Positions 1-9,179 of a stretch of DNA of 64,000 nucleotides are shown here, one piece after another. The stretch is from assembly GCA_015680685.1 (NCBI GenBank), contig MNCI01013657.1, positions 1 to 64,000 on the forward strand, read 5' to 3'. The stretch comes from Gnetum montanum. Taxonomy: Eukaryota; Streptophyta; Gnetopsida; Gnetales; Gnetaceae. Position numbers and translations under genes: made by a program. How positions within the stretch are numbered: position 1 is the first letter of the stretch; each line of letters starts with the position of its first letter. Under the pieces are notes generated by a model. That model saw only the letters and a list, made by a program, of their open reading frames with translations, was not told the origin of the DNA and searched no databases.

Positions 1-130
1 CATCTAGAGCTAGAATTTTCATCTAGATGGAAATTTTAATTTTATTAGATGCTAAGATGACAAACGAGGTGCTTTCATTTTAAAGATTAAGAGATGAAAT
101 CCATGAAAAAAAAATTTCTACAGAAAAGTA

Positions 131-146
131 AAAATCACAACCAAGC
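131..146. repeat. LINE target-site duplication, left copy
   Basis: AAAATCACAACCAAGC recurs at the end of the poly(A) tail. The 12 bases TCACAACCAAGC are certain. The leading A residues could belong to the tail. Confidence 0.9.
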
Positions 147-152
147 ATCCCC

Positions 153-790
153 ATGCATAACTGGCATCGGCAACAGACCTGGCAGGCCCTCATCGCCAAA
201 ATCCAAAAACGTGCGGCCCACTGGACGAATAAATTCTTGTCTCGTAAGGGGAAGATGGTGCTGGCGTCTGCTGTGCTGGGGGCCATGGCGAGGTTTGCCG
301 CCTCGATGGCCTCCCGGCCCCTCGGAGCCATGGCCAAGATCGACCAGATCATCCGCGAATTTGTCTGGTCTGGCGGGAAGGGGGGTAAGAAGTTACACCT
401 CCTGGCCTGGTCCAAAATCGCGCGGCCCAGGTACGCCGGTGGCATTGGCCTCCTCCCTTTCGCGCTGGAGGCTGCCTTGGGGCGTCATAAGCTCCTGCAG
501 CGTCTGACCACTGACAGCGATGACCCCTCCCTCTGGGTCCAAATCCTGCGCAAGAAGTACCGCCCCTGGACCGCGGCCACCGCTGACTCCCACACTTGGA
601 GACAGCTCTGCGCGTAGGTGGGGTCGATGGACAGCGCGGATGGGATCCACCTGCACCCTCATCAGCTCCTGCAGAGGCTGTTCCTCGCTGATCCGCGCTG
701 GATGCGGCTGTGGAAGGGCAAAGTCATGGTGGGTGAGCTGTCCATGCGAAGCGCCCTTCCCTAGCCCCCCCGCGTACGCTCCTGCTGCTT
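153..790 (+). pseudogene. LINE ORF2 fragment, end of reverse transcriptase and post-RT region
   Basis: The open reading frame 153-617 (154 codons) has the signature of plant L1-type ORF2 after the RT catalytic core: a W..K.LS.KGK motif, then ID.I.REFVWSG, then HLLAWSKIARPRYAGGIG, then LWVQILRKKYRPW. The frame stops at 615-617 with TAG, but LINE-like sequence (DPRWMRLWKGK) continues to about 730. The catalytic YADD box and the endonuclease lie upstream and are missing because the insertion is 5'-truncated. The methionine at 153 is internal, not a natural start. This part cannot move by itself. Confidence 0.85.
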
Positions 791-829
791 GTGAGGTTCG
801 AGAGTTGTGTGAGGAGCCATGGCGGAGTT

Positions 830-1260
830 AATTTCGCCCCAAAGCTTAGCGATCGTCGTGCAAAGGGTGCTCACAGGGGGAGTGCAACACCGTTGAAAAT
901 GCAGTCGTTTCTGGCCCGCCACAGAACCCAGAGCGCAGCGAGCGTTGCCGAGTTGCCCGAGAACTCAGGGTTGCGGAGCCCGGCCGTTTTCCAGAGCTGC
1001 GCAGTCACCTAGCAGTCCTGAACGAAGTGCTGCAAAGTTTCCTCCTGCTGATTGCACAGAGGGCACTGGGGGTTGAGGTCCATGCCCCTGGATTTCAAGA
1101 CCGCGCGCACCGGAAGGGCCTGGTGGAGGATCAGCCACCCGAAGGTTTTGATCTTTTCAGGAAGGATGCCCAGGGGCGGATCAATCGTATCCAGATCCCG
1201 GTGGATGAGAGACAGGAGGTTACTGCTGAAAGCAATGACCTACGGGGAAACGAACGCCGA
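830..1260 (-). pseudogene. LINE zf-RVT (C-terminal zinc knuckle) segment, inverted
   Basis: On the minus strand this reads PEKIKTFGWLILHQALPVRA, then CPLCNQQEETLQHFVQDC, then W.LWRARNDCIFNG. That is the standard order of the zf-RVT region that follows RT in plant LINEs (P.KI..F.WL, CPLC...EE...H....C, W...ARN..IF). It is interrupted by a TAG directly after the last cysteine. In an intact element it would share the strand of the RT fragment at 153-790. Here it is reversed, with one breakpoint near 790-830 and the other between about 1260 and 1500. Confidence 0.85.
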
Positions 1261-1519
1261 ACCCACCTCTGCAGGCCTGGAAGACAAGCACCCCCAACCG
1301 CAGAACCGGCATAGCCCAAATTATCGAAGAATTCAGACGCCGCAGGGAGGAAGGGCCGGGACAGCCCAGCAAGAATTAAGTCCAGGTTACCGCCCCATGG
1401 TGGGTGGCTGCCGCTGGTTGAAGAAGTGTCAGGGGCGAGGTCTACAGTCTGCGCAGCGTGGGTGGGCAGTCTCTCGTGGGTTGTCTGGGTGCCATGGGTG
1501 GAGTCTCTCTTAACGGGAA

Positions 1520-1675
1520 AATTTGGGTGGCCCTCCCGTAGATTGGGTGGTCCTTTTGGCTGCAGGTTGGGTGGTCTTTCTTGACGGGAAATTTTGGGTG
1601 GTTCCTTTTTCCTTTTTCCTGTAGATTGGGTGGTCTTTTTGGCTGCAGATTGGGTGGTCCTTTTGGCTGCAGATT
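1520..1675 (+). repeat. Short tandem repeats in the LINE 3' region
   Basis: Five or so imperfect copies of a unit around GATTGGGTGGTCCTTTTGG, 24-45 bases apart, precede the 3' tail. Open frames on both strands here (for example 1442-1735 minus, with PPNL repeats) are by-products of the repeat. Confidence 0.75.
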
Positions 1676-1795
1676 GATCTTGGTGGGGTTTTCCCGTCCG
1701 GTGGGGCCAGCAGCCTTGGCCCACGCTGTACCCATGTATAGCTTCTCCTTTTTTGATAATTAATATAGCCTGACCTTTATCAAAAAAAAAAAAAA

Positions 1796-1811
1796 AAAAT
1801 CACAACCAAGC
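1796..1811. repeat. LINE target-site duplication, right copy
   Basis: Perfect match to 131-146, directly after the poly(A) run. The flanking bases differ on both outer sides, so the duplication ends here. Confidence 0.9.
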
Positions 1812-3379
1812 TCAAATCATGCATAGTTAAAAGAACATAATAACATCCTCCTTTTTTATATTAGGTTAGCTTGCAAAAAAGTAAACTAGAATATAGGAGA
1901 ACATAGAAAAAACATATAGCCAAGCTTTTATTAAGAACTACAACCAAGATTGGAAGAAAAAATCAAATTCATCATATGAATTATTTCAGTGCAAAAAAAA
2001 ACTTAAAAAGAATGGAGCAATATGCATCAAGCTAATTAAGAGAATCATACAACCAAAAGAAATGAGAACATGGATAAGAAAAATCAAGCTGATATTATAA
2101 CTAATCAATGAAGCTTACAATACAAATAATCAATTAAATGCTTCATCAAGTTAATCATACACAAAAATAACCTTTAGTAAAACCCTATAATATAGATAGT
2201 GTAAATAGAGGAATCATCTTCACATTTTCTAACAAAACAACTCATTCACCTAACAAAATAGCTCATTCAACTAACAAACAACTTATTCATCCGACAAACA
2301 ACTCATTCATCTAACAAAATACCTCATACTTAATGACATCAATTCTCCTCCTTTTTCCTAGAAAAATGTGAAATGAAGCTTCCCTTATTATCAAACAAAT
2401 TAAGCTTAAAACATAAGCAGTAACTCATAACACATCACAAGTATAGTCAAGAAACAACTTAGAAACAATCATAACTATGGGCATGCATAAGATATTTTTG
2501 ATGAAGCAAGAGGATTTTAGAGAGTTTGGGGTAGAGCTAAGAAGAATAGAGGCTAAGAGAAAATAGACATTAACAAACATTAAAGCTAGAACATAGTATG
2601 AAAGAAGCAAAGAAGTGTGGAAGGCCTAACAAAGATTTAGAAAGGAAGTGAAAAGGATTATGATGCAAAAGTAGTAGGAATTCTTGGATCATGAGAGATA
2701 GAGGCCTATTTCATCCAAATCATCTAAGTAAAGGAGAGGCTATACAATGCAAGATATTGAGACTTTGTACTTCACCCATGACCTCTTGAAGTTACTGCAA
2801 CTGCTAAGCTTCATGTCAAAGACATGATCATCCTTTGGTTATGATCCCTATAAGAGAATGCATGAGTCCATAGAATATGAATCTAAGAATTCAATGGAAT
2901 TAGCATGGGCACCTAGTTCTTCTATTACATATTCAAGTAACCTACTTCCTTGAAATACACACTTACCTACTTTCCCTAAAATGAAGCTCATTAGTATATA
3001 ATAAATACCTAAACGAGTACTAGGAGTTTTAGTAGCTTATGTATGTCTCGTTAAAGTAGTTACACCTAGCAATGTTCTTAGATATAGAAATCTCTCTTTA
3101 TGTAAAGCTTTGGTAAAAATGTTTTCTCTCTATTCCTTTAAAGAAATAGATAATAACTTTACTATTTGAAATCCTACTTGATGTTTGATAAAATGATATT
3201 TAATCTTAATATGTTTAGTTTTATCATGAAAATAGGATTTTTAAATATATAAATAGCTACATTATTATCACAATGAATAATTATTGAGTTAAAGAATGCT
3301 ATAATGAAGAGTTTCAATAGTTCCCTCATCAAAAGAATCTATCTATAATAGTGTGTGGATGCAACATATTCTTTTTTAG
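1812..3379. other. AT-rich non-coding stretch, probably 3' part or LTR of the copia remnant
   Basis: No frame here shows recognisable protein similarity. The stretch is A/T-rich and holds a minisatellite at 2231-2327. The end nearest 2.95-3.38 kb lies just downstream of the copia RNase H on the minus strand, so part of it should be 3' untranslated region or LTR of that element, but I could not find paired LTRs. Confidence 0.4.
2231..2327. repeat. Minisatellite, about 21 bp x 4.5
   Basis: Imperfect tandem copies of a unit like AACAAACAACTCATTCATC, seen directly in the sequence. No coding role visible. Confidence 0.75.
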
Positions 3380-4750
3380 CTAACAATAAGGCTACAAAGT
3401 TCTACTTCTTGCTCAACCATGATACTACTCTATTTCCAAGAAAATGACAACTACCACTAGTAGACTTCTAATCATATTTATTTCCCACCTAATTTTCATT
3501 TGTATATGCTTTTAATTTGAAGCTTTTGGTTTTTAAATACCATAGTCCATGACTAGCTATGACTTTCAAATATCATAAAATCCTTTTAGCTACCACTAGG
3601 TGCGATTCTTTAGGTTATGACTAATATTTAGAAATTAAACCAACTACAAAATCTATATCAAGTATGCTAGCTATAAAATATTGTAGGATCTCCATTATGG
3701 ATCTATATAGGACAAAATTCATGTTTTTTCCATCTTCATCCTTGCAAAGGTGTACATTTTTGCTCAAAGGCATTGCACAAGTTTTATCCTCTATCATGCC
3801 CAAATGCTTGAGAATCTATTGAATATACTTTGTTTATGAAATAAATATTCCATCCTTGAGTTGTTGAATATGTAGGCCCAAAAATGACATAGGTCTCCTA
3901 TCATAGGCATATCAAACTTCAATTTCATACTTCAACAAATTCTATACCCAAACTTGAGCTTATTCCTCCAAACATTATATCATCAACATAAATCTAAGCA
4001 ACTAAAAACCTTGTATTATCCTTTTTAATATAAAGGTAACTATCTAGAGAAGCTTTCAAATATCCATTCTTAGCTAAATTTGAATTAAGGTTAGCATAGC
4101 ACATTCTAGGGGATTTTTTTAAGCCATATAGAGCTTTGTGTAGCTGATACACATGATTTGGCTTTTCTATGTCAATAAAACATTTTGGTTGTTCTATATA
4201 TACTCTCTCTTGTATTTATTTATTTAGGAATGTAGACTTCACATTCCTTTGGTAGAGATTTAACCCTTGATAAGCTATAAAAGTTGATAGCATTCTAATA
4301 TATTCTAATCTTGCAACTGGAGCAAATGCATCTTGATAATCAATCCCTTCTATCCATGCAAAGTCTTTTACTACTAACCTTGCCTTATTTTGAGTAAGTT
4401 CACCATGCTCATTCAACTTACTTTCAAAGACCAATTTAGTTCCAATGAAATTTACTCTTTTAGGCCATGGGATAAGTTTTCAAGTGTTGTTCTTTATAGT
4501 TTTCTTTATCTTTTCATTCATAGCATTCTTCTAGTCCTCATTCCAACGAGCTTCCTTTATTATGAGAGGAATGGAAAAAGTAATAAAGCATACTAATAAG
4601 TTGTGATTCGTTATTTAAGCTTTATTCCTCCTTATTCTTTTTCTGAGAGGTATCTTGAGAATATCAACCATGGATCTGAACCTTTATGTTCATCTTCTTA
4701 AGCCATCATTAGGAGTAACCTCTTTTCTTGTTTCTGTGTCATTAGTTGAG
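3380..4750 (-). pseudogene. Ty1/copia pol remnant (reverse transcriptase and RNase H)
   Basis: Read on the minus strand. From 4434 to 4216 there is an open stretch with NKARLVVKDF, GIDYQDAFAPVARLE and a VKSTFLN box, matching the N-terminal half of copia RT. Further along are LHKALYGLKKSPRMCY near 4.1 kb, the catalytic IYVDDI at about 3973-3993 and, at 3.38-3.51 kb, the RNase H signature KSTSGSCHFLGNRVVSWLSK. Stops and frameshifts separate the pieces. At least two stops replace expected glutamines (before IYVDDI, and in SKKQN), both TAG. Integrase and gag are not seen upstream, where copy E of the C/D/E gene begins near 4.87 kb, so the element is truncated there. A dead fossil. Confidence 0.85.
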
Positions 4751-4870
4751 ACTAGTTGTTCTTCATCAATCTATTTAGCTTGTTTTGACTTAGTCACAAT
4801 GACATAGTGAAATTGTAACAATGTAAAAAGCCTAGCGTAGCAACTTTAACCTACCAATCTCCAAATCGAT

Positions 4871-7800
4871 CTAGCTTAGACAATTGATCATGTCATCGAC
4901 CACCCCCTCCATAAAAGTGAATTTGTCGAGGGTTGTAGTCCATGGATGGAGACGGGTCGAAGAAGGGCCAGGAGTATCAATAGTGGTGTTTGCTGCACAA
5001 TAAAACATGTTAGTCACAGTAGAGAGGACTACAACAAAGTTGATGAACAATGTAAATAATAGTGTAAAGGTGCTACCCAGGAAACCATTAGGGGTGATAG
5101 CGAGGGGGTCATCCATCGACACTGTCAAACAAGTAATCAAACTCACCAGCGTCAAATTGGAGCCTCTCTCTTTCTAGCCAACCCAACAACATAGCAGCAT
5201 CCTCAACACTCATATGCCCGTCTGGTACTGAACCACACTTGATAAAATGGTCATTAGTAGGGGCCTCTTCCTAACCAGCAGGGGCCTCTTCCTCATTGAT
5301 AAGGGCCTCTTCTTCATTGGTTGGGGCCCTTTCTTCTACGGAAGGGGCTCCTTCTTCAACGATTGGTGCCCTTTCTTCTATATCCGAGGCCTCTTCATTT
5401 TCGCCTTCCTCCCCTTCTTCTTCTCCTTCCTTTGCAAATAAAACATAATTACAGTAGGCAAGATACATCAAATTGGAACAAATTCTATGCTGCGCAACAC
5501 TACCTAGCATATCATAGTGTAGTGACTATTAACTAAATAGTTAAACACACTTACCAATTTGGGGCTACACTCTATGAATTTTTAGTCACAGCTTCTTCCC
5601 CCTCTCTTCATTGGTATGGGGAGGCTCTTCAACAGGATGGGATTTTTTACATTGCAACCTAGACATCACTATTTCTACAATGAGGCATTCTCCCCTTATC
5701 ACACTACTTGTGTTAATGGGGGGTGCCTCTCCCATGCTGTCTTGGGCACAAAAGGGACATGCCACCCGATCCCTTGTCATTATTGAAAATGATTTTCCCA
5801 TGGCTTTTAGGGGATCTTGGGATCATGTGGTGCAGAAAACCTAGCAGATCCATGGTTTGGAAATCTGACTATGGTCTTGTTGCACCCAGATGTCATTCTC
5901 ATGGACTACCTTGAATTCTACAAATTTTCATAGGTAGGTTACAAAGAAGGCATAGTGCACATTGAAATAGGATTCAAGCTTCTCGTGAAGTTTGACCATT
6001 TCAGCGTGAAAGCCTTTAGAAAGGTATTGGGCCCTATTGTAGCGAGTCCCTTCTTCCATGAAATTCCTCATTATCCAAGCCTAGTCCACTCCAAGGATTT
6101 TCCCTTGGGAGAGTAGCTTGGGGAAGGAATAGGCACAAAAGACAGGGTAAATCATTTTGGCCACCTTTAGCTTGACCTTCTCAATGTAGATCCCCTTTCA
6201 ATCTTTAGTTGTCCCTAACCACTCCTCGATGTCCCCCTGATGGTTCACATATTCCTTAGATTTCTCTCCTACATAGAGACCATCAGAAGGAACACTGAAA
6301 ATATCCACAAATAGTTGTTTATCGATTTCAAACACCATCTGTACACTGTGAACACATGTACCGAAGCAATCAGCCTTCTCAGAGAAGGAATCGGCTAGGG
6401 AAAGCATTTTAGTAGGTGGGACGCTCTAGTTTATAGCCAAAAATAAGTTCATGACCCTAGCCTATTGAAGGCTATGGACAATGGTGGTTGGGGCCCCATT
6501 GCAAAGCCAATGCTGAGTCTCCTCCATGTCTCTGTACTTGAAAAAGAGGTTGGTTTCATTATGCCCAGAGGTGATCACAGTGACCTTTTGGGATTTTGTT
6601 CCCACTATAACAGTTTGCAACAAAGAAGAAGAAAAAGTTAGCAAAAAATAATAAAAAAACTCATGAAAGCACATCGTTACTCAAACACATAACAATGAAT
6701 CCACGGTTTAGCGTACCAAGTTTAAATGACGTAGGAAATTGTGGGAGTTCCACTAGCACGTCTTCAACAATAAGCGGTCTAAGGGATGCCCACTCCCTAT
6801 CCAACCAACTGGATTCCTTACACTTTCCATAAAATTTGGAATACTGGGTTGGGTATGTTTTAAACTCAAGCTTGAGTTTTCCTATTACGCCGGCACGCAC
6901 ATTCCCGGTAGAGGAGAACTCCTACAAGGTCATTTGTGCCAATGCTAAGGAATCTGTGTCACGATGAAGACCATTCCCATCAATATAAAATCTGGTAGTA
7001 CACAAAAATGCAATTAACATCTCTATCTAGCATAACATAAATTATACAACACATTAAGATACCTCCACAAAACTCACCTACCGGCATAGTAAACGGTTCC
7101 AAGTGGGTTCTAAAAACAAGTGCCCATGTGATAGGCAATGTATAACGTGTTATATAAGTGATAGCATTTGTACTTAGGAATGTCCCAGATCCAACTTAAG
7201 CACCTCAACCCTCTTGGGTGCTGGTTGGAACCTTCTGCACCTTCACCTCCGATCGCCTCATTAGCCAGGAACTTCAAAATGCCCTGGTTTTCCCTAGGCA
7301 ACGATGTTTCTATAATTGTAGCTATTGTCTCAGCTGATAAGTGTGACAACACGATCACACTAAAATGGTGGAGGAGGAACTGTAATAATTCTTGTGTACC
7401 CTTTCAGAACCAGATCACTTGCTACCTCACACGTGCATGGGGAGGAGGCATGTTATCCACAGGTTCACTAAGGCAGCACAAGACTCCTACCACCTCAAGG
7501 ACAATTAGGACAGGTTTAAACATGACCCTACATGATAAAAGCATCAAACATTAGCATTGTGTTCAAGTGAGGTTTACACGTAGTGTAGCATGACCATCTG
7601 TTTATAAATAGCATAGCATAACCTTCTATTTGCATCTAGCGTAGCATGATCTTCTGACTATGAATTTCCCTTTCAGCATGAACCAAGGAGTCCCCCAATG
7701 AACGAAGGTAAACATTACATGTAGCATACTAAAAAGAGTTGGGAGTAGTGTAGCGTAACGGTTAAGCCCAGCATAATGTATAACAAGCATAGCACTGTAG

Positions 7801-8497
7801 CTAGCGTCGTGGCATAGCAAACTTGGAAAATAGCGAATTTAACAACGTACCAGCCCTACAAGTTTGATAGCGTAGCAACATCATAGACTCCCAACATATC
7901 ATCCTAAGGGCCTCACAACATAAGAAAAGTAGTGTAACAATGACAACCTTATAGTCTAACTTCGCAGATGAGAGAGAATTCATAATGCCCTGCTATCCCA
8001 ACCCTACCTTGCCGCATGAAATGGCTCACGCTACACTATGCTAAACATGCATCACACTGTATTAAAATTTTTTTGAAAATAACTAAAACCCTCTAAGGGA
8101 GGTATGCTATGCCAAGCATGCATTGTGCCACCTAGAATCACCCAAACCCCTGCAACAAGGTAGTCACCATTCTTAACAATGGCGACTAGGGCGATACTGC
8201 ATGCAGCTGTAGCGTAGCATCCATACAGTCGTTGCGGCCAACTAGCAACAACGATGACATAGTGGCCAAAACGACATCCAAAACAGTAGCAATAGATGCA
8301 AACTCCACCATAATAATGGCAATAGCAATCTAATCCTATTCATCACCTAAAAGAAATAAGGATAGCTTAGCGACTTACCAAGTTGACGGAGTCTCTTGTT
8401 GCACCTCAATATGCACCTTGGATAGGCACCCCAGAGTGTCCTTCACCTTGTCTACCTTGGAAAGTCCTTGATGCTTGCATTCGCCTTTGGGTGCCAT
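4871..8497 (-). pseudogene. Copy E of an intron-bearing extra gene family (C/D/E), antisense to the Tat pol at 9.2 kb
   Basis: Multi-exon gene on the minus strand. Exon 1 is 8497-8379: ATG then 39 open codons (MAPKGECKHQGLSK...), ending at a GTAAGT donor. Exon 2 is 7527-7078, exon 3 6991-6717 and exon 4 from 6604 to near 5550, with later exons holding an acidic repeat (about 5430-5140) and a final PW....KFTFMEGVVDDMI block ending near 4871. Donors (GTAAGT, GTGAGT, GTACGC, GTAAGT, GTGAGT) and acceptors (TGTAG, CCAG, ATAG, CAAAG, TGCAG) fit plant introns. The same exon order, intron positions and peptides (NVHYAFFVTYL; IATIIETSLP) occur in copies C and D. Exons 2-4 contain several stops, so it is a pseudogene. 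The 3' coiled-coil exon present in C and D is missing, truncated next to the copia remnant. I do not recognise the protein family. Confidence 0.7.
5265..5400 (-). repeat. 24-bp coding minisatellite (acidic EEAP repeat) in copy E
   Basis: About six tandem 24-bp units read on the minus strand as degenerate repeats of the type EERAPTNEE / EEGAPSVEE. The period is a multiple of three, so length changes would keep the frame. Copies C and D have an acidic stretch here (ILDEEE; ILEEEEEEP) but not the expanded repeat. Confidence 0.75.
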
Positions 8498-8760
8498 TGT
8501 CTTACTCGCGAATTGTCTCTACCAACTACTATGCTACGCCTGTTGCACTCTCTCTCTTTGATCGCGTTACGCTCTGGGTGTGAGCTCTGACAATGAAAAT
8601 GACAAGTTTACGAGGGGTTAAACCCCTATTTATAGCCGACACAGTAAAACACTTGCCACTTTCATGTTCCGATTAATGCAGGATAGCCCCTATAGCGTAG
8701 CACTATTATGTCATGGTCCCACCATAGCATAGCAATTATCTGCAGCATAACAAGGTGGGC
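7560..8760. repeat. Dispersed TAGCGTAGC words in intron 1 and promoter side of copy E
   Basis: Many short copies of TAGCGTAGC and decayed forms (TAGCATAGC, TAGTGTAGC) are scattered here, for example near 7575, 7615, 7640, 7750, 7870, 8215 and 8695. The same word builds the palindromes in the U3 of the LTR at 14.36 kb. Variants are mostly explained by CG to TG or CA changes. Confidence 0.7.
8626..8635 (-). promoter_or_regulatory. TATA box for copy E
   Basis: CTATAAATAG on the minus strand lies about 130 bases upstream of the exon 1 ATG at 8497, a normal plant spacing for a promoter plus short 5' leader. TAGCGTAGC-type words lie further upstream on the minus strand. It is a sequence match only, with no evidence of use. 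Confidence 0.55.
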
Positions 8761-8827
8761 CCACAAAAAATTCTGCCCCATCTTGTTACTTTATATTTAC
8801 AAAATATGCCTCACCACAGTCTGCAAA

Positions 8828-9013
8828 GACATTAAACTAGCAATTCTAATTTATGATTCAGCATGGCAATAGTCCACTAAGACCTTAAACTGGAAAAGTT
8901 AACACCCCTTGCATTTTCAAACCCCTTAACGATCCTTCAAGACCTTAAATTGACAATTCCGATGTATAGGTTGCGCATGATTACGGTTCGCTAAGACCTT
9001 AAATTGGCAACTT
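8828..9013 (+). repeat. CCTTAAACTRGCA motif array 1 (between copy E and Tat pol)
   Basis: Four spaced copies of a roughly 20-24 nt motif of the form CTAAGACCTTAAACTGGCA, about 50-60 nt apart (near 8828, 8881, 8941, 8994). The motif recurs after this pol (12.6-13.0 kb), upstream of the minus-strand pol (43.6-44.0 kb) and after the protease at 58.0 kb. Confidence 0.8.
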
Positions 9014-9179
9014 GAAAATTTCGTGTAGTAATTGAAAATTATATCATGTTGCATTATTGCTTTACAAACATTCATTACATGTTGTTGCTATAGACAGGTA
9101 TCACTTGACTTGGTATTTTTTCTTATTATGGTAGGTTTAACAAAAATCATCATGCATGGTTATCTTCATTCGCTTCTAA

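Larger units (their letters stand above)
147..1799 (+). mobile_element. Young 5'-truncated LINE (non-LTR retrotransposon) insertion
   Basis: A GC-rich, CpG-rich block sits abruptly in AT-rich DNA. It ends in a short AT-rich 3' tail (GACCTTTATC) followed by a run of about 17 A, and is bounded by a perfect direct repeat at 131-146 and 1796-1811. This is the classic product of target-primed reverse transcription. Coding content is the C-terminal part of a plant L1-type ORF2: RT thumb/post-RT region on the plus strand, and a zf-RVT zinc knuckle on the minus strand. Because RT and zf-RVT lie on opposite strands while the tail is plus-strand, an internal segment has been inverted. The undecayed composition and perfect duplication point to an insertion much younger than its surroundings. 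I am sure of the LINE call and less sure of where the inversion ends. Confidence 0.9.

Noticed and set aside
1131-1735. Minus-strand frames of 197 and 97 codons as genes.
   Set aside because: They cover the inverted LINE segment in the wrong frame and the 3' tandem repeats. Their PPNL-type repeats are a by-product of the DNA repeat.
5247-5536. Plus-strand frames rich in Leu/Phe/Gly over 5.25-5.54 kb as a membrane peptide.
   Set aside because: They are the complement of the acidic EEAP repeat of copy E.
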